This document shows, in pieces, positions 21,301 through 32,541 of a DNA stretch of 64,000 bases. Numbering within the stretch: the first letter of the stretch is position 1; every line of letters starts with the position of its first letter. The position numbers and the translations under genes were made by a program. The stretch is from the NCBI GenBank assembly GCA_958450325.1, contig OY288244.1, forward strand, positions 37,261,424 to 37,325,423, in the 5' to 3' direction. This DNA is from Agrostemma githago (Eukaryota > Streptophyta > Magnoliopsida > Caryophyllales > Caryophyllaceae). The notes under the pieces were generated by a model, which saw nothing but the letters and a program-made list of their open reading frames with translations, was not told where the DNA came from and ran no database searches.

Positions 21301-22571
21301 ATGTTTGCAACCCAGTCCGGATACTCGGACACTTGTATGAAGCCGGCTTTGAACTGTTTATCGACTTCTTCTTTTACTTTGAGAGACCACTCGGGCCTCA
21401 TTCGGCGGAGCTTCTGTTTAACCGGTTTGCACCCGTCCTTGATTGGTATGTGGTGCTCGGCTATTTCCCGGTCTATCCCCGGCATGTCCTTGTAGGACCA
21501 TGCGAAGACATCTTTGAATTCTTGGAAAAGGTTCGTGAATTGTAGTTTCTCCTCGGGACCTAGAGATAACCCTATCTTAAGCATCTGAGGCTCTAAAGTT
21601 GTTCCCAGATTGATGGACTCAGTTTCTTCGATTACCGGATTCCGGGATTCCCTTTGCTCTAGTTGCTCGATCAGATGTGGAGGTAAGGGCACCTGTTCGT
21701 CGGGTTTCTCAATGTCATTGCATAAAATATTTTTGAAAGCAGAATTTAAAAGAGACAAGTCGTAAGCAGAACGGTTTTTATTATTAATTGAAAATTTGGA
21801 GAACAACTCGAAAAGAGCAGCCATCTGATCATTAGTCAGTGGCGGGATTGGTAAGGCACGCGGGACAGACCCCGAAGTGCCAGCAGCAGGAATGACAAGA
21901 GGGAGAGGGGTTACAGAAGTGACTCTAGCACCGACTTCCCTAGACTCGACCTCAGACTCCGACTCAGACTCTGACTTAGACTCGGACTCAGACTCAGGCA
22001 TGTCTCCCTCTCCGGTGACTAGCTTGTAGATTTTTCCTTGACTGTCAGTCGACTTGACAGTCTTCCTCCAGGCCCTATTTCTTGTCTCGAAACCAACATC
22101 CGAGATCAGCTTGGTCGGGTGAAACTTGTTGCTGCGAAGAATCAGGTTGACTAGGTCTTCCTTCGGAGTCGGGGCTATGGTGTCTTCCCCAAAGAGCAGC
22201 CCCAGCGCCGGCTCAGCATCGTCAGCTCCATCAGCCTGGATGAGGGCGAACACATCATCCGGGATATAGTTGCAGTTCCGGGCCAATTGGGTCCCGAGGT
22301 GTGCAGCATTGGGTTGGTACAGACCAACCTGGATGGCCCCAAACACGGGTGTGACAAAATAGTCATTCAACCGTGGGCTGTAAGGGCTCAAGTGGATACC
22401 CTTAATGATGTTGCAGGCCTTTTTGATTTCTGCTCGGACAATGTTGCCCGGAGTGGCGGCATAGCCAAGGCCGAAGTGAGAGTCTTCGTCCTTAAGGACC
22501 TCGACGATCTTCCCAGCTGAAAGATCGGGTCGAGAGGTAGCCCCCGGAAGGTACCCTAGGTTTTGGAGCAT
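18360..22571 (-). pseudogene. pol: T1 pol: RT, dual RNase H, integrase
   Basis: A 1302-codon frame (22571-18663) is followed, after an in-frame TAA (Ser codon in copy A), by the integrase end (18662-18360). Roughly in order: spacer with an acidic SESES-type run; RT with VRVCVDFRDLNKASP and YVDDM (codons about 536-539, 20955-20966); a first RNase H whose catalytic Asp position reads LYLTTTETA and looks dead; a second, archaeal-type RNase H (about 825-950) with YFDRAS, AEYEAC, HGDSSLV and FADALS. Integrase follows with the H-H-C-C finger (about 1055-1095) and D, D, E at WGIDII, FISDHG and NGAVEA. Dual RNase H is characteristic of Tat elements. The frame opens in a different register from gag-PR because of a small deletion near 22575-22600. 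Confidence 0.9.
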
Positions 22572-22575
22572 TGTG

Positions 22576-24235
22576 TCAATGCTCGTGGTGAGGCCTAAAA
22601 AGGTACTCTTCCTCGATCATCCCCACAAAGTCGAACCCCCAGAGGTCCGTGCGGCCCGTGACGTTACAGCTAGCCACGGTCATTGGAGTTGCCTCCAAAG
22701 TAATAACATTGTCGAGCAAAGGCACCTTGATCTTACGGTGGAGGGTGGAGGATACGGCTTTGACCGCGTGAATCCATGGCCTCCCTAGGAGCAAGTTGAA
22801 GGATGCGGTGACATCGATCACCTGGAATTCAAGCTCCTTTTCAATTGGGCCCGTTACAATGGTTAGCTTTACGGCCCCGGATACCGACTTTGGGCTCCCA
22901 TCAAAGGCTTGGATGGTTTGAGCCGTCGGAACATAATCGGCCTCGGTAATACCGAGGGCTTTGGCGGTCCTTAAGGGAAGGACATTCACAGCGGACCCGT
23001 CATCGACTAGGGTCATCGGGAGGTATTTCCCTCGGCAGATCACCGTAATGTAGAGGGCCAGATTAAGAGAGGCCCCGAACGGTGGCAGGTCGGCTTCAGA
23101 AAAAGTGATCATTGGGCCTCCTTCCTTGGTTTTGCCCTTCAAGTGGGGCAGGACCGTGGCTACCATTTCAGCAGGGGTAGCCAGAGAGTCGATCTTAACT
23201 TGATCGAGAGCCTTAGTGAGTGCTTCTCGATGTTCTTGTGAGCTAAACAAGAGTTGCCATATAGTGAGGTCAACTCGGGTCTTCTTTAGTTGCTTCACGA
23301 TAGCCGTTTCAGCAGTCGACTCTTCAGGGGCGACTTCCATCCCGAGTGGATTGGTGACGGTTGTCGGGATGGGGATGTCCCTAGAGCTAGTGGCTTGATA
23401 GGGACGGCCAAGGTGGTTACTGGCTAAGACTTGGGATTTGGCCTCGCGAATCTGTTCAGGGGTGATGGGAACAGTTTCCCCTTTAACGAGGTAGACATCA
23501 TCCTCGTCGTCAAACCAGATCCCGTTCACTTGCGGGATAAATGGAGAGATAAGGTGAAACCAATCAATCACCTCCCCGGCAAAGATGGCATGGGAGCTGA
23601 AAGGGTTCTCTTTGTTGCTTGGCTTATCTCCGGGTAGCGGGATGTTACCGCTCTCGATCAGGTCCTGGATCAAGTGTTTCAGCTTCCAACACTTTTCGGT
23701 ATCATGCTCATTGCCTCGGTGATATTGGCAATAAGCTTGGGCGTTGTAGTTCTTGGAGCGTCGCTCGACCGGAACTTCAGGAGTCGGGCCTATCGGCTGG
23801 ATTAGGCCCTTCGAGGACAGCCTTTGTAAGGCGTAGGTATAGGTGGTACCTATATCAGTGAAAACCCGAGGTGGGGTGTTCTTCTTGGACGGGGTATCTA
23901 GTAGATTAACCGCGTCAAAAATGCTACGGGTTGCAGCCTGGGGCTTGATAGTGGAAGAGGAAGCCCCTTGGTATCCTTTGCTAGAGGCCTTGTTGAGGCC
24001 CTCCAGCCTTAGGTCGTCTTCAATTCTCATACCCATTTCAGTAAGGGTGGTGAAATTGGGTATGACAGCGTACCGGAGATGAACCCGATAGGAGGGGAGG
24101 AGGTTCTTGACAAAAGCCTCCACCAAAGTCTTTTCACTGGGCTTATCGACCAGTTTCACACTCTCGGCCCTCCAGCGTTGAAGGTACTTAGTAAAACCTT
24201 CTTTTGGCTCTTGGGCCATAACCTCCAAAGACCGC
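22576..24235 (-). pseudogene. gag-pro: T1 gag-protease, C-terminal part
   Basis: The frame comes from the A2 insertion point (24235) and starts RSLEVMAQEPKEGFTKYLQ. It includes the end of the gag core (LLPSYRVHLRYAV), a Tat-type knuckle YCQYHRGNEHDTEKC and a protease (VDDGSAVNVLP as active site, NLLLGRPWIHA). It stops at 22576 after EEEYLFRP because T1 lacks about five bases that T2 has at the equivalent place (around 51948-51955). Before A2 inserted, gag was already frameshifted at this point: T1 reads EIQDAV where T2 reads EIQTTM. Confidence 0.86.
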
Positions 24236-24577
24236 TGATAAGTGTGGTTTGTAGTGCCTATTTCGTAGTGTTTTGGTCCCATTTTCCTTGTGGAATCGCT
24301 CCTTGGGAGCGGTTTAGGGGCTACTTATGCTTCCTCTAGCTCGTTTCAGGTTCCCGAGACCCTTCGTGAAGAGTTGGAGCGATTCCGACTCAATACATAC
24401 ACTTTTCGGAGCCAACGAAGTGGAGGAACGATCACTCGATGCCTTGGATTCGACCCCGAGACCTTGGGACCCAATCCCGAGCCTCCGAGACCCGATCCCG
24501 AGTCCCGAGAATCGATGAGAAGTCCATGTGAAGCAAGAAGGGACCAAAAGGATCATATTGGAGGCCTACAAGACTCA

Positions 24578-24779
24578 TCCCCGACGGGTATGACCTTATC
24601 CCGTCCGGGATGAAGTGCGAACAAAGAAGCTCTTCTGCTGAGTCAACCGGGACGGGATGAGCCATCCCGGACGGGACCATGGAGCCATCCCGGACGGGAT
24701 CAGCATCCCGGACGGGATCACCATCCCGGACGGGACCATGAAGCCATCCCGGACGGGACCATCCATCCCGACCGGGATG
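24578..24779 (+). promoter_or_regulatory. Expanded dyad array upstream of the A2 LTR TATA box
   Basis: Nine sites begin at 24578, 24599, 24646 (degenerate arm), 24665, 24688, 24706, 24724, 24747 and 24766. Steps are 21, 47, 19, 23, 18, 18, 23 and 19. Centres are mainly GA, with TC, AC. The 3' LTR of the same element lacks two of these units (37 bp). Confidence 0.75.
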
Positions 24780-24831
24780 ACCCAGTTACAGCTCCGCCTT
24801 GTTTCTTTCAATTCCTTTCCACTTGTAACCC

Positions 24832-24840
24832 TATATATAC
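24832..24840 (+). promoter_or_regulatory. A2 LTR TATA box
   Basis: TATATATAC, 53 bp after the last dyad. Confidence 0.75.
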
Positions 24841-25804
24841 CCCCCCTCTTGTATTAAGGCACCATCTTATGTTATGTTCTTCACTTCCCACTAAACCCTA
24901 GACTACTTTAGGTTAGATTAGATTAGATTAGTGTAGATTAGTCTTTAGATTATCGTTAATTATAGATTAGTGCTTGTAATTTGGAATTCTTCAAGATCTT
25001 CACCAAGCTTGACAAACTTGGATGTTTGTTTTGGGTTCTTCCATTTATGCAAGTTTTCTTCTTCTTTTCATCTTCACTATTATGGTATAATCCTTTTCCT
25101 TTTTACTCCTTTTCTTGTTTAATTCATCCAAGTTTGCATCTTTGATTGTTGTATTGTTCTTAGTTCATTGTTTTCACTAGTTTCATTATGGATGTTTTGT
25201 TTCTTGTTTTGATTCCTCTTGTTCTTGTTAGAATTAGTTGGATAATGTTAGAGTAGTGTTCTTGCTAGGGTTAGTAGGGTGATTAGGGTGTTAATTGGGT
25301 GATTAAGGGTTTGTTGGAGTTGTTGGTGGAAGATTTGGGTTTCCTCTTGGTTGATGCATATCACATGTTTGTTGGAATGCTTGAATGACTAAGTAGGTTG
25401 GAATGCTTGTTTTTCTTGTCTTTCTTTGTCATGTGTGTCGCCGGATGGGTTCCATGAGGAACCTCTAGGTCGGTCTAAGTTGCGAGAGCCCGGACCAACC
25501 TAGATCACCCTACTACCTCCTTCACTCTAGCTCTTCCTTGACCATTCCGTTACCCCTTTGACCCCGACCTAATCCTAGCCCATTTTTCTTGTTTGTTTCT
25601 CCGGTATTTTAGTCTTAGTCTAGCTCTCTCTCCCCTTCTATCATTCTCTAGCTTAGCTCGTTGACTTAGTCTCGTTTTTGGGCGAACTTGGTCTAGACAC
25701 CTCTACCGTCCCCGTGGATTCGACCCGACTTGCCCTATCTACCGTAGGAATAGCCGGTTAATTATTTGGTGGCGGGATTCCGCGACAAATCCCTCCCATC
25801 AATT

Positions 25805-25822
25805 TGGCGCCGTTGCCGGGGA
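25805..25822 (+). other. A2 primer binding site, tRNA-Asp type
   Basis: TGGCGCCGTTGCCGGGGA begins three bases after the LTR. This site is widely found in Athila-type elements. Confidence 0.93.
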
Positions 25823-25937
25823 CGTTGCTAGTTTAGACTTTGTTTTCCTAGTTACTTGACTTTGTCTTTGTGTTTGTGTTTTTCTTTTTTCTTTTTGTTA
25901 CCTTGCTTCTTGTGTGTGTGTGGTTTATTTCTCTCTT

Positions 25938-25962
25938 GTCTAGTGCCCAAAAAGCACTAGAC
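25938..25962 (+). other. A2 leader hairpin, 9 bp stem
   Basis: GTCTAGTGC pairs with GCACTAGAC around loop CCAAAAA, 116 bases after the primer site. Two outer pairs differ from A1 on both sides, keeping the pairing. Confidence 0.7.
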
Positions 25963-26077
25963 TTCTCACGTTTGTTCCTAGTCTACAGTTTGTGCTTAGA
26001 GGTGGTGACTATCTTCTTCTTGCAACTTAGAGCCGCTTAAACGGACGGTTGCTAGGGTGAGAGGTTTCCAACCGGGT

Positions 26078-27456
26078 ATGGACTACGATTTTCGAGCAAG
26101 CATGGGGTTTGATCTAAACTCCACATACTCGGGAGCCGATATGAGCTACTCCTCTCCTTCCATGAACCAAAGCTATGACATGACGTCCCCCTATCACTAT
26201 CAAGCTTCTTGGGGTAATCAAGACTCTAGTGGGTATGAACTTCAAGGTTATGAAAATGGCTACCAACAAGTGAACGATTACCAATCCTACGATCATGGTG
26301 ACTATTACTCGAGTTATCAATGTGAACCCACCATGTTCAATCAAGATTCACCTTATGGAAGCCAATACCCCCAAAACCCACCATATTACCCTCCACCCCA
26401 ACCACAATATGAACCCCATGACCCACAATACTACCAATCACCTCAACCTCACTAGCAACAATATATGCCCCACCCCTTGGGCATCATCAAGACACCATGT
26501 TTAATCAAGATTATCAAGATTATCATCAAGATTATCAAGATTATCAAGGAGCTTTACAAGACCCCAATGATCACCAATTGCCCGACACGGAGGTGTTTCA
26601 CTCTATGCTTCAAATGCAAAGGAGCCTCCAAGAAACGGCCCTTCAATTGCAAAAAAAAACAAGATGAATTATGGGTCCAATATCGGAAGGAAAACGAGGC
26701 GATGGATGCTCGATTAAATGCATTACCGGTTCAAACTGAAATGTATTTATCCCGAACATCGCAATTAGATGAAGGGTGCCCACTTGAGAGAGAGGAGCAA
26801 CCTAACCATGAAGCCGCCGATGTAGTTCCCTTTGGAGGAGAGATTTGCTTTGAAGAACCTCAATCGTCTACCCAAAAAGTGACGAATGAGGATATGACCC
26901 TTGGTGAAGGCAACATTGGTGAGGAATTGGAGGAAGATGGTGAGTTGGATGATTTGGTGGAGTTTGTGAAGTTGTTGGATGAAATTGATAGCCTCGAGTT
27001 GCCCTTGTCCGAGAACGTGGATAAGCATCAAGAGCCCCTTGCTAGTGAACCAAGCGATGGTTTGGAAGGGATTGAAACCGCCGGTAGAAGTTTCGATCCT
27101 CTCCTCCAAGATGATGTGGGGCCGAGTGATGAAGATGGGGAACCACAACTTGAGGAAAGTGTGGGGTGTGCATCGAGGAGATGAGGCCAAAACCGCTTTT
27201 TGTGCCTCGTTTCTTGGAGATGAATCTTGCTAGTGATTGGAGGCGATGCCTAGGGAGGAAGAGGTCGGTTAAGCTCGTAGGATGGATAGACCCCGGAGAC
27301 AACATGAATGATGACGTTGGGTCTTGGGATTCCTACTTCTTGCCTCCTCCTTGGAGGCCGTGGAGGTTGGCTAGGCTCGAGCGCTTCTTGGGCCTCCACT
27401 ATGATGTCGGTAGCGCGTTCGACTTGCTCCTCCATGCCCTTGAGGGCTACGGTTGA
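26078..27456 (+). pseudogene. A2 residual ORF, copy 1: Y/Q-rich plus acidic tail protein
   Basis: No recognised domain. The first in-frame ATG is 26078; upstream codons resemble the A1 gag N-terminus (KRTVARVRG against QRTINRVRI) but the A1 start is lost. The N-terminal part is rich in Y, Q, S and P. After a TAG (26453-26455) comes a QDYQDYHQDY repeat, a Q/L-rich coil-like part (MQRSLQETALQLQ), an acidic domain and a tail ending SAFDLLLHALEGYG, related to the end of A1 gag-PR (FDLFLRALDGDG). Lesions are the TAG, a 1-base deletion near 26464, a compensating extra A near 26650, and a lost G near 27165. Gag core, zinc knuckle and protease are absent. It might once have made an accessory protein, but this is not shown. 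Confidence 0.65.
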
Positions 27457-27764
27457 AGAAGAGTCCACCATCCTAGGTTTGACGGAGTTCCTAAAGAACC
27501 GTCATGTTGTATATTCTCCTCTCTTCTTTAGAGTACTTGTGCTTGTATTTGTGTGTTTTATCTCTTGATTTTGTTAGTTTTGTGATATTCTTGTAATTGT
27601 TTTGGTATTTTGATGAGCGATGTGAGGGAGTGAATTTGATGTGTACTTTGAGTTTATAGTGATAGGTGAAGTGAAGGTGACTCCTAGAAAGGAGTGGTTA
27701 GTGATAGAGCTTGGATCGTGAGCATGGGAGCCGGTTTTTGGGGTCATGGGAGTCATGAAGACCC

Positions 27765-27930
27765 TTCCCGACCGGGAAGGGTGTGTCGTCCCGACCGGGA
27801 TGGGGTCGTCCCGATCGGGATGAGGGTGCCAAAAATCGAGTCCACTGGAGTGTCATCCCGATCGGGAAGGAGGCTTCCCGACCGGGACGGGTATGTCATC
27901 CCGACCGGGGCCATCCATCCCGACCGGGAT
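27765..27930 (+). promoter_or_regulatory. Array of seven dyads (A2, internal)
   Basis: Sites begin at 27766, 27789, 27809, 27856, 27876, 27899 and 27918 (steps 23, 20, 47, 20, 23, 19), matching A1 site by site. Centres are AC or AT. The first site has a T-A outer pair where A1 has A-T. Confidence 0.7.
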
Positions 27931-30457
27931 GATCCCCTACTCCTTTTTGGTGCTTCTTCTTCGACATTTAAGCCCACCCAACCATTGTATACCCCCACCC
28001 AACCTCCCTACCTTCCTTGCTCATATCATACCACCCACATACTTCATTTTCATATCCTCACTTAATCTTCTATCTACTTTAGACCGGTATACACACCAAT
28101 TTCCACCCCCTCACACCATTATAAACCCACTACCTTAGCCATGCGGTTTTATCAAGCTTGAAGCGGGATAGCAATGATGAAGACAAGCAAGTGCCTATAT
28201 TGATCTATGAGACGATGGAGCGAGTGAGTTGCTAACCTATTGGTACGAGAACTATCCTTTCTTTCCCGTCTTTTATAGCTTGTTTTCTTTTGTCTTTATT
28301 CCCTTCCCCTTGTACACTTTTGTGTCTTGAAGTCATGGTGGCCTTCGAGGCCTTGGTTTTGGTTGCTCCCGATTCTCGATGATGTGACTACATCGAGAGT
28401 CATTTTTCAAAATCCAAATTTTACAAGTTTTTCACCCTTTCTTTTTGAGGATTTAGTCGGATTTAGGCAGAATCCGGGCTAGGTGACTTGATTACACCTA
28501 GTCCTCCCCTCCCATTTCCTTTTATTTCCTTCTTTTTATTTTTCTTCCCCCTTCCATATCTTTTCCTTGTCTCGGCCCATGGTGACTTGACTACACCCCG
28601 GCCGGACACCTTCTACCCTTTTCTCCACTTTTCTTTTTGATTTCTAGCTTTATTTTCGTAGTTTCTTTTGTGCTCCCATGCACTACGGTCGAGCATGAGG
28701 ACATGGCTCGACTTAAGTGTGGGGGAGTGGTATTCTAGCATAGTTAGCTTTATTTTTGTAGTTTTTCGAAAAAAATCTTTAAAAAATCCTAAAAATTTGA
28801 AAAAAATTCACAAAAATCAAACAGATTTTCTTTTGTGTGTTTTCCTTTATGTGTCGTTATGTCGTATTTTTGCTTTGTTGTGCGTGTTTTGCCCCCCTTT
28901 TTCCTTATAGGTTGCCTAATCGCCGTTAGCTTTGGTGAGCTTTCAAGACTTCCGGTAACATCTCTTCATCCCTTTTTCCCTCTTCGCTTCTTGTGAGTTT
29001 GGAAGAGATTTGTGATGATGTGTGCTCGGGAGGAGCTTTGTAAAGATTGTGGTGGATTTGGAGACTTGTTTGAAGATCGGGGTGGTGTTTGTTTTGTTTA
29101 TGTGTTGTTTCTCCTTGTTTTTCTTTGTTTTGTTTTGTTTTGTCTCTTTTTCTTTCGTTTTCGTTGAGTCTTTGTTTTGTGTTTTGTTGTGTGTCATGTG
29201 TGTAAACCGTTTTCGAAAACCCGGTTTAGAGGCTAGTGTGCAGGTGTTTACTTTCCCTTCTTAGTGGTATAAATCGAGTCTTGGACTTTAATCTAGTAGA
29301 ATGACCCTAAATCAATGATTTCGTTGGTCCTTTAACTTGAGTCCACCTAGCTTACTAGGGATTTACTACGGGATTTGCATTTTGACCATTATGACCACCC
29401 ACGGTGTGAAAAGGCCTTGGTTGCCGAGTCCCGTCCCTTAGGTGACCATGTTTAGGATTGTTTGATTAGTCCAAGTTCTCCACTTTTTGTGGGTTTGAAG
29501 GGAAATCGCGACCCCCGACTTACCCATTTACCTACCTCCCACACATTTCCACACAATAAAATTGCAAATTGTTGATTTCGTCTTTCTTTGCAATAAGAAA
29601 TGCCAAAAAGCCTAATCTTGCCAAGAAAGGGCAAAGAAAAGAAAAAGAAAGAAAAGAATGAAGAAAAAGAAAAGGCACAAAAGCCAAAAAGAAAATAGAA
29701 AAGAAGAAAAAAAAAGAATGGCATGGCAAAACAAAACAAAAATGCAAAAGAAAGGAGAAAATGCCAAAAGAAAATCGTCTCACAAAAAGATCTTAACCCC
29801 ACAAAAATAAGCCTTTTCCCGACTTTTGCCGTGAAGAGCCTACCAAAGGACCGAGTCCCGAGGAAGGATGATAGCGGCATTAGTCGGTCTTCCCTCATTT
29901 TGCATGTTTTCCACCTTTTTTACTTGGACTAGTTAGGCGGTTTCGGACATGGGACGACCCTCTTGGCTCATTGCTAAAGGGGGCGGGGTCTCACTTACCT
30001 ACAGTGTCGACTAACACCGTGGTTCATCCTTTTTCCATCCCGCCGATCATCCCGTAGTACGTTTTTAGAAAGTTAGGAGGACCTAGGTAAGTTACCAACG
30101 TTTCTGTTGCTTTATCGTCATACTATTAGGGTTTAGTCCACCTCGGTTTGTATTGCTAGCTTGGGAACGTTGTCACTTACCTCGAGTCCTAAACCGGTGC
30201 TTCTTTCACCGCTTTTAGAGGGAAGCGGTATTTGTTTTTCTTTTGGGTGCAACCTTTTGTGTGTTTGTTTGTGTGTTTGTTTGTTTGTGTGTTTTGTGTC
30301 CGGTTGCATCCACAGTTTTGTCGCAAGACCCGACTTGCCTTGCGGAGTGCACTTTTCCTCTAAGTGCACTCGCGTGAGTTGAAAGGGCGTAGGGTGCGCT
30401 AATACCCATTCGGCTAGTATAGTAGTTAGTATATGCTTACTCGAGGGCGAGTAAAGG

Positions 30458-30472
30458 TTAAGTGTGGGGGAG
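30458..30472 (+). other. A2 polypurine tract
   Basis: TTAAGTGTGGGGGAG, one base before the 3' LTR. Confidence 0.9.
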
Positions 30473-30473
30473 T

Positions 30474-32002
30474 TGATAAGTGTGGTTTGTAGTGCCTATT
30501 TCGTAGTGTTTTGGTCCCATTTTCCTTGTGGAAACGCTCCTTGGGAGCGGTTTAGGGGCTACTTATGCTTCCTCTAGCTCGTTTCAGGTTCCCGAGACCC
30601 TTCGTGAAGAGTTGGAGCGATTCCGACTCAATACATACACTTTTCGGAGCCAACGAAGTGGAGGAACGATCACTCGATGCCTTGGATTCGACCCCGAGAC
30701 CTTGGGACCCAATCCCGAGCCTCCGAGACCCGATCCCGAGTCCCGAGAATCGATGAGAAGTCCATGTGAAGCAAGAAGGGACCAAAAGGATCATATTGGA
30801 GGCCTACAAGACTCATCCCCGACGGGTATGACCTCATCCTGTCCGGGATGAAGTGCGAACAAAGAAGCTCTTCTGCTGAGTCAACCGGGACGGGATGAGC
30901 CATCCCGGACGGGACCATGGAGCCATCCCGGACGGGACCATGAAGCCATCCCGGACGGGACCATCCATCCCGACCGGGATGACCCAGTTACAGCTCCGCC
31001 TTGTTTCTTTCAATTCCTTTCCACTTGTAACCCTATATATACCCCCCCTCTTGTATTAAGGCACCATCTTATGTTATGTTCTTCACTTCCCACTAAACCC
31101 TAGACTACTTTAGGTTAGATTAGATTAGATTAGTGTAGATTAGTCTTTAGATTATCGTTAATTATAGATTAGTGCTTGTAATTTGGATTTTTTCAAGATC
31201 TTCACCAAGCTTGACAAACTTGGATGTTTGTTTTGGGTTCTTCCATTTATGCAAGTTTTCTTCTTCTTTTCATCTTCACTAGTATGGTATAATCCTCTTC
31301 CTTTTTACTCCTTTCTTGTTTAATTCATCCAAGTTTGCATCTTTGATTGTTGTATTGTTCTTAGTTCATTGTTTTCACTAGTTTCATTATGGATGTTTTG
31401 TTTCTTGTTTTGATTCCTCTTGTTCTTGTTAGAATTAGTTGGATAATGTTAGAGTAGTGTTCTTGCTAGGGTTAGTAGGGTGATTAGGGTGTTAATTGGG
31501 TGATTAAGGGTTTGTTGGAGTTGTTGGTGGAAGATTTGGGTTTCCTCTTGGTTGATGCATATCACATGTTTGTTTGAATGCTTGAATGACTAAGTAGGTT
31601 GTAATGCTTGTTTTTCTTGTCTTTCTTTGTCATGTGTGTCGCCGGATGGGTTCCATGAGGAACCTCTAGGTCGGTCTAAGTTGCGAGAGCCCGGACCAAC
31701 CTAGATCACCCTACTACCTCCTTCACTCTAGCTCTTCCTTGACCATTCCGTTACCCCTTTGACCTCGACCTAATCCTAGCCCGTTTTCCTTGTTTGTTTC
31801 TCCGGTATTTTAGTCTTAGTCTAGCTCTCTCTCCCCTTCTATCATTCTCTAGCTTAGCTCGTTGACTTAGTCTCGTTTTTGGGCGAACTTGGTCTAGACA
31901 CCTCTACCGTCCCCGTGGATTCGACCCGACTTGCCCTATCTACCGTAGGAATAGCCGGTTAATTATTTGGTGGCGGGATTCCGCGACAAATCCCTCCCAT
32001 CA
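30474..32002 (+). repeat. A2 3' LTR (1529 bp)
   Basis: Like 24236-25801 but with fewer dyads (array about 30816-30980) and scattered substitutions. It is followed by the target duplication ACCGC. Confidence 0.95.
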
Positions 32003-32541
32003 ACCGCATCTTGGATCTCGGTGTTGTCAGCATAGTTTCGAGCAAACTCGGTAGCCACATCATCCCAAGTAGGGTATTTCTTTGGGTCTAGCCTATAGTA
32101 CCCGGCCCGTGGGTGCTTTTCAAGGGACGCAGCAAAAAGTTTCTTGAACATTGAAGAATCTACCCCTTTGATAGCCATGAATTCTTTGAAGGCCCGTACA
32201 TGTAGTAACGGGTCCTTGGTTCCTTCAAACATGGGCAAGCCTGTGAGATTAAGGTTTGCAGGCAGCTTGTCACTTACCGGGGAGTACTCTCGGCTATTCT
32301 CCCGATGAATATTGTTACTCCTAGCCAAATGGACTTGTTATTCTAGTCGGCGTACCGCGCTGACTAGTTCAGCTAGAGGCTCAGTAGCCTCGGTATTAGG
32401 AGCCCTTTGCTCCACTGCAGCCATACGAGCAACGATGGCCACTTGACCAGCCCTCATTTCAGTCAGTTGGGCATCAATGTCGGTTTGTTTGGCGGCCATG
32501 GCATCCATGGAGGCCTTCAGGTTGTTCAGAGCTGCTTCCAT
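32003..32541 (-). pseudogene. gag: T1 gag N-terminal part, copy 1
   Basis: ATG at 32541 (MEAALNNLKASMDAMAAKQ), a coiled-coil-like start rich in A, L, Q and E. An in-frame TAA replaces a Glu codon (T2 has GAA) at about 32338-32340. The frame then continues to the A2 insertion (FEGTKDPLLHVRAFKEFMA, WDDVATEFARNYADNTEIQ), which is the first half of the Tat gag core. Confidence 0.85.

Larger units (their letters stand above)
24236..25801 (+). repeat. A2 5' LTR (1566 bp)
   Basis: TGATAAGTGTGG...CTCCCATCA. It contains the dyad array, TATA box, a short (GATTA)n run near 24910-24930 and a conserved block near its end. Confidence 0.95.
27457..30473 (+). other. A2 3' non-coding region
   Basis: Same order as A1: dyad array 27765-27930, hairpin 28371-28401, internal polypurine tract copy at about 28712-28727, A/G-rich tract about 29610-29770, TTTG microsatellite about 30255-30299. 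No gene. Confidence 0.8.
24236..32002 (+). mobile_element. A2: large non-autonomous Athila-related element
   Basis: 7767 bp with LTRs of 1566 bp (24236-25801) and 1529 bp (30474-32002) and a perfect target duplication ACCGC (24231-24235, 32003-32007). It has a tRNA-Asp type primer site, a leader hairpin, a degenerate ORF of about 460 codons lacking gag core, zinc knuckle and protease, 3 kb of non-coding DNA and a polypurine tract. It is a LARD-like derivative of the A1 type. LTR differences include a 37 bp change in dyad number plus scattered substitutions, so it is older than E2. It is inserted antisense in T1 gag. Confidence 0.93.

Noticed and set aside
24578..24779. CRISPR-like array of short repeats
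   Set aside because: The repeats are 12 bp dyads with variable short gaps inside a plant LTR, not 25-40 bp repeats with unique spacers; no cas genes.
24905..24935. Telomere-like repeat
   Set aside because: The run is TTAGATTAGATTAG, not TTTAGGG, and is part of the LTR.
26453..26470. A tobamovirus-type readthrough signal after TAG
   Set aside because: The following codons CAA CAA do not fit the CAR-YYA pattern.
26465..26660. Frame with IIKIIKIIIKIIK and a CFKCKG-like string
   Set aside because: It is a frameshifted reading of the QDYQDYHQDY repeat between a 1-base deletion and an extra A; the apparent zinc-finger cysteines are artefacts.
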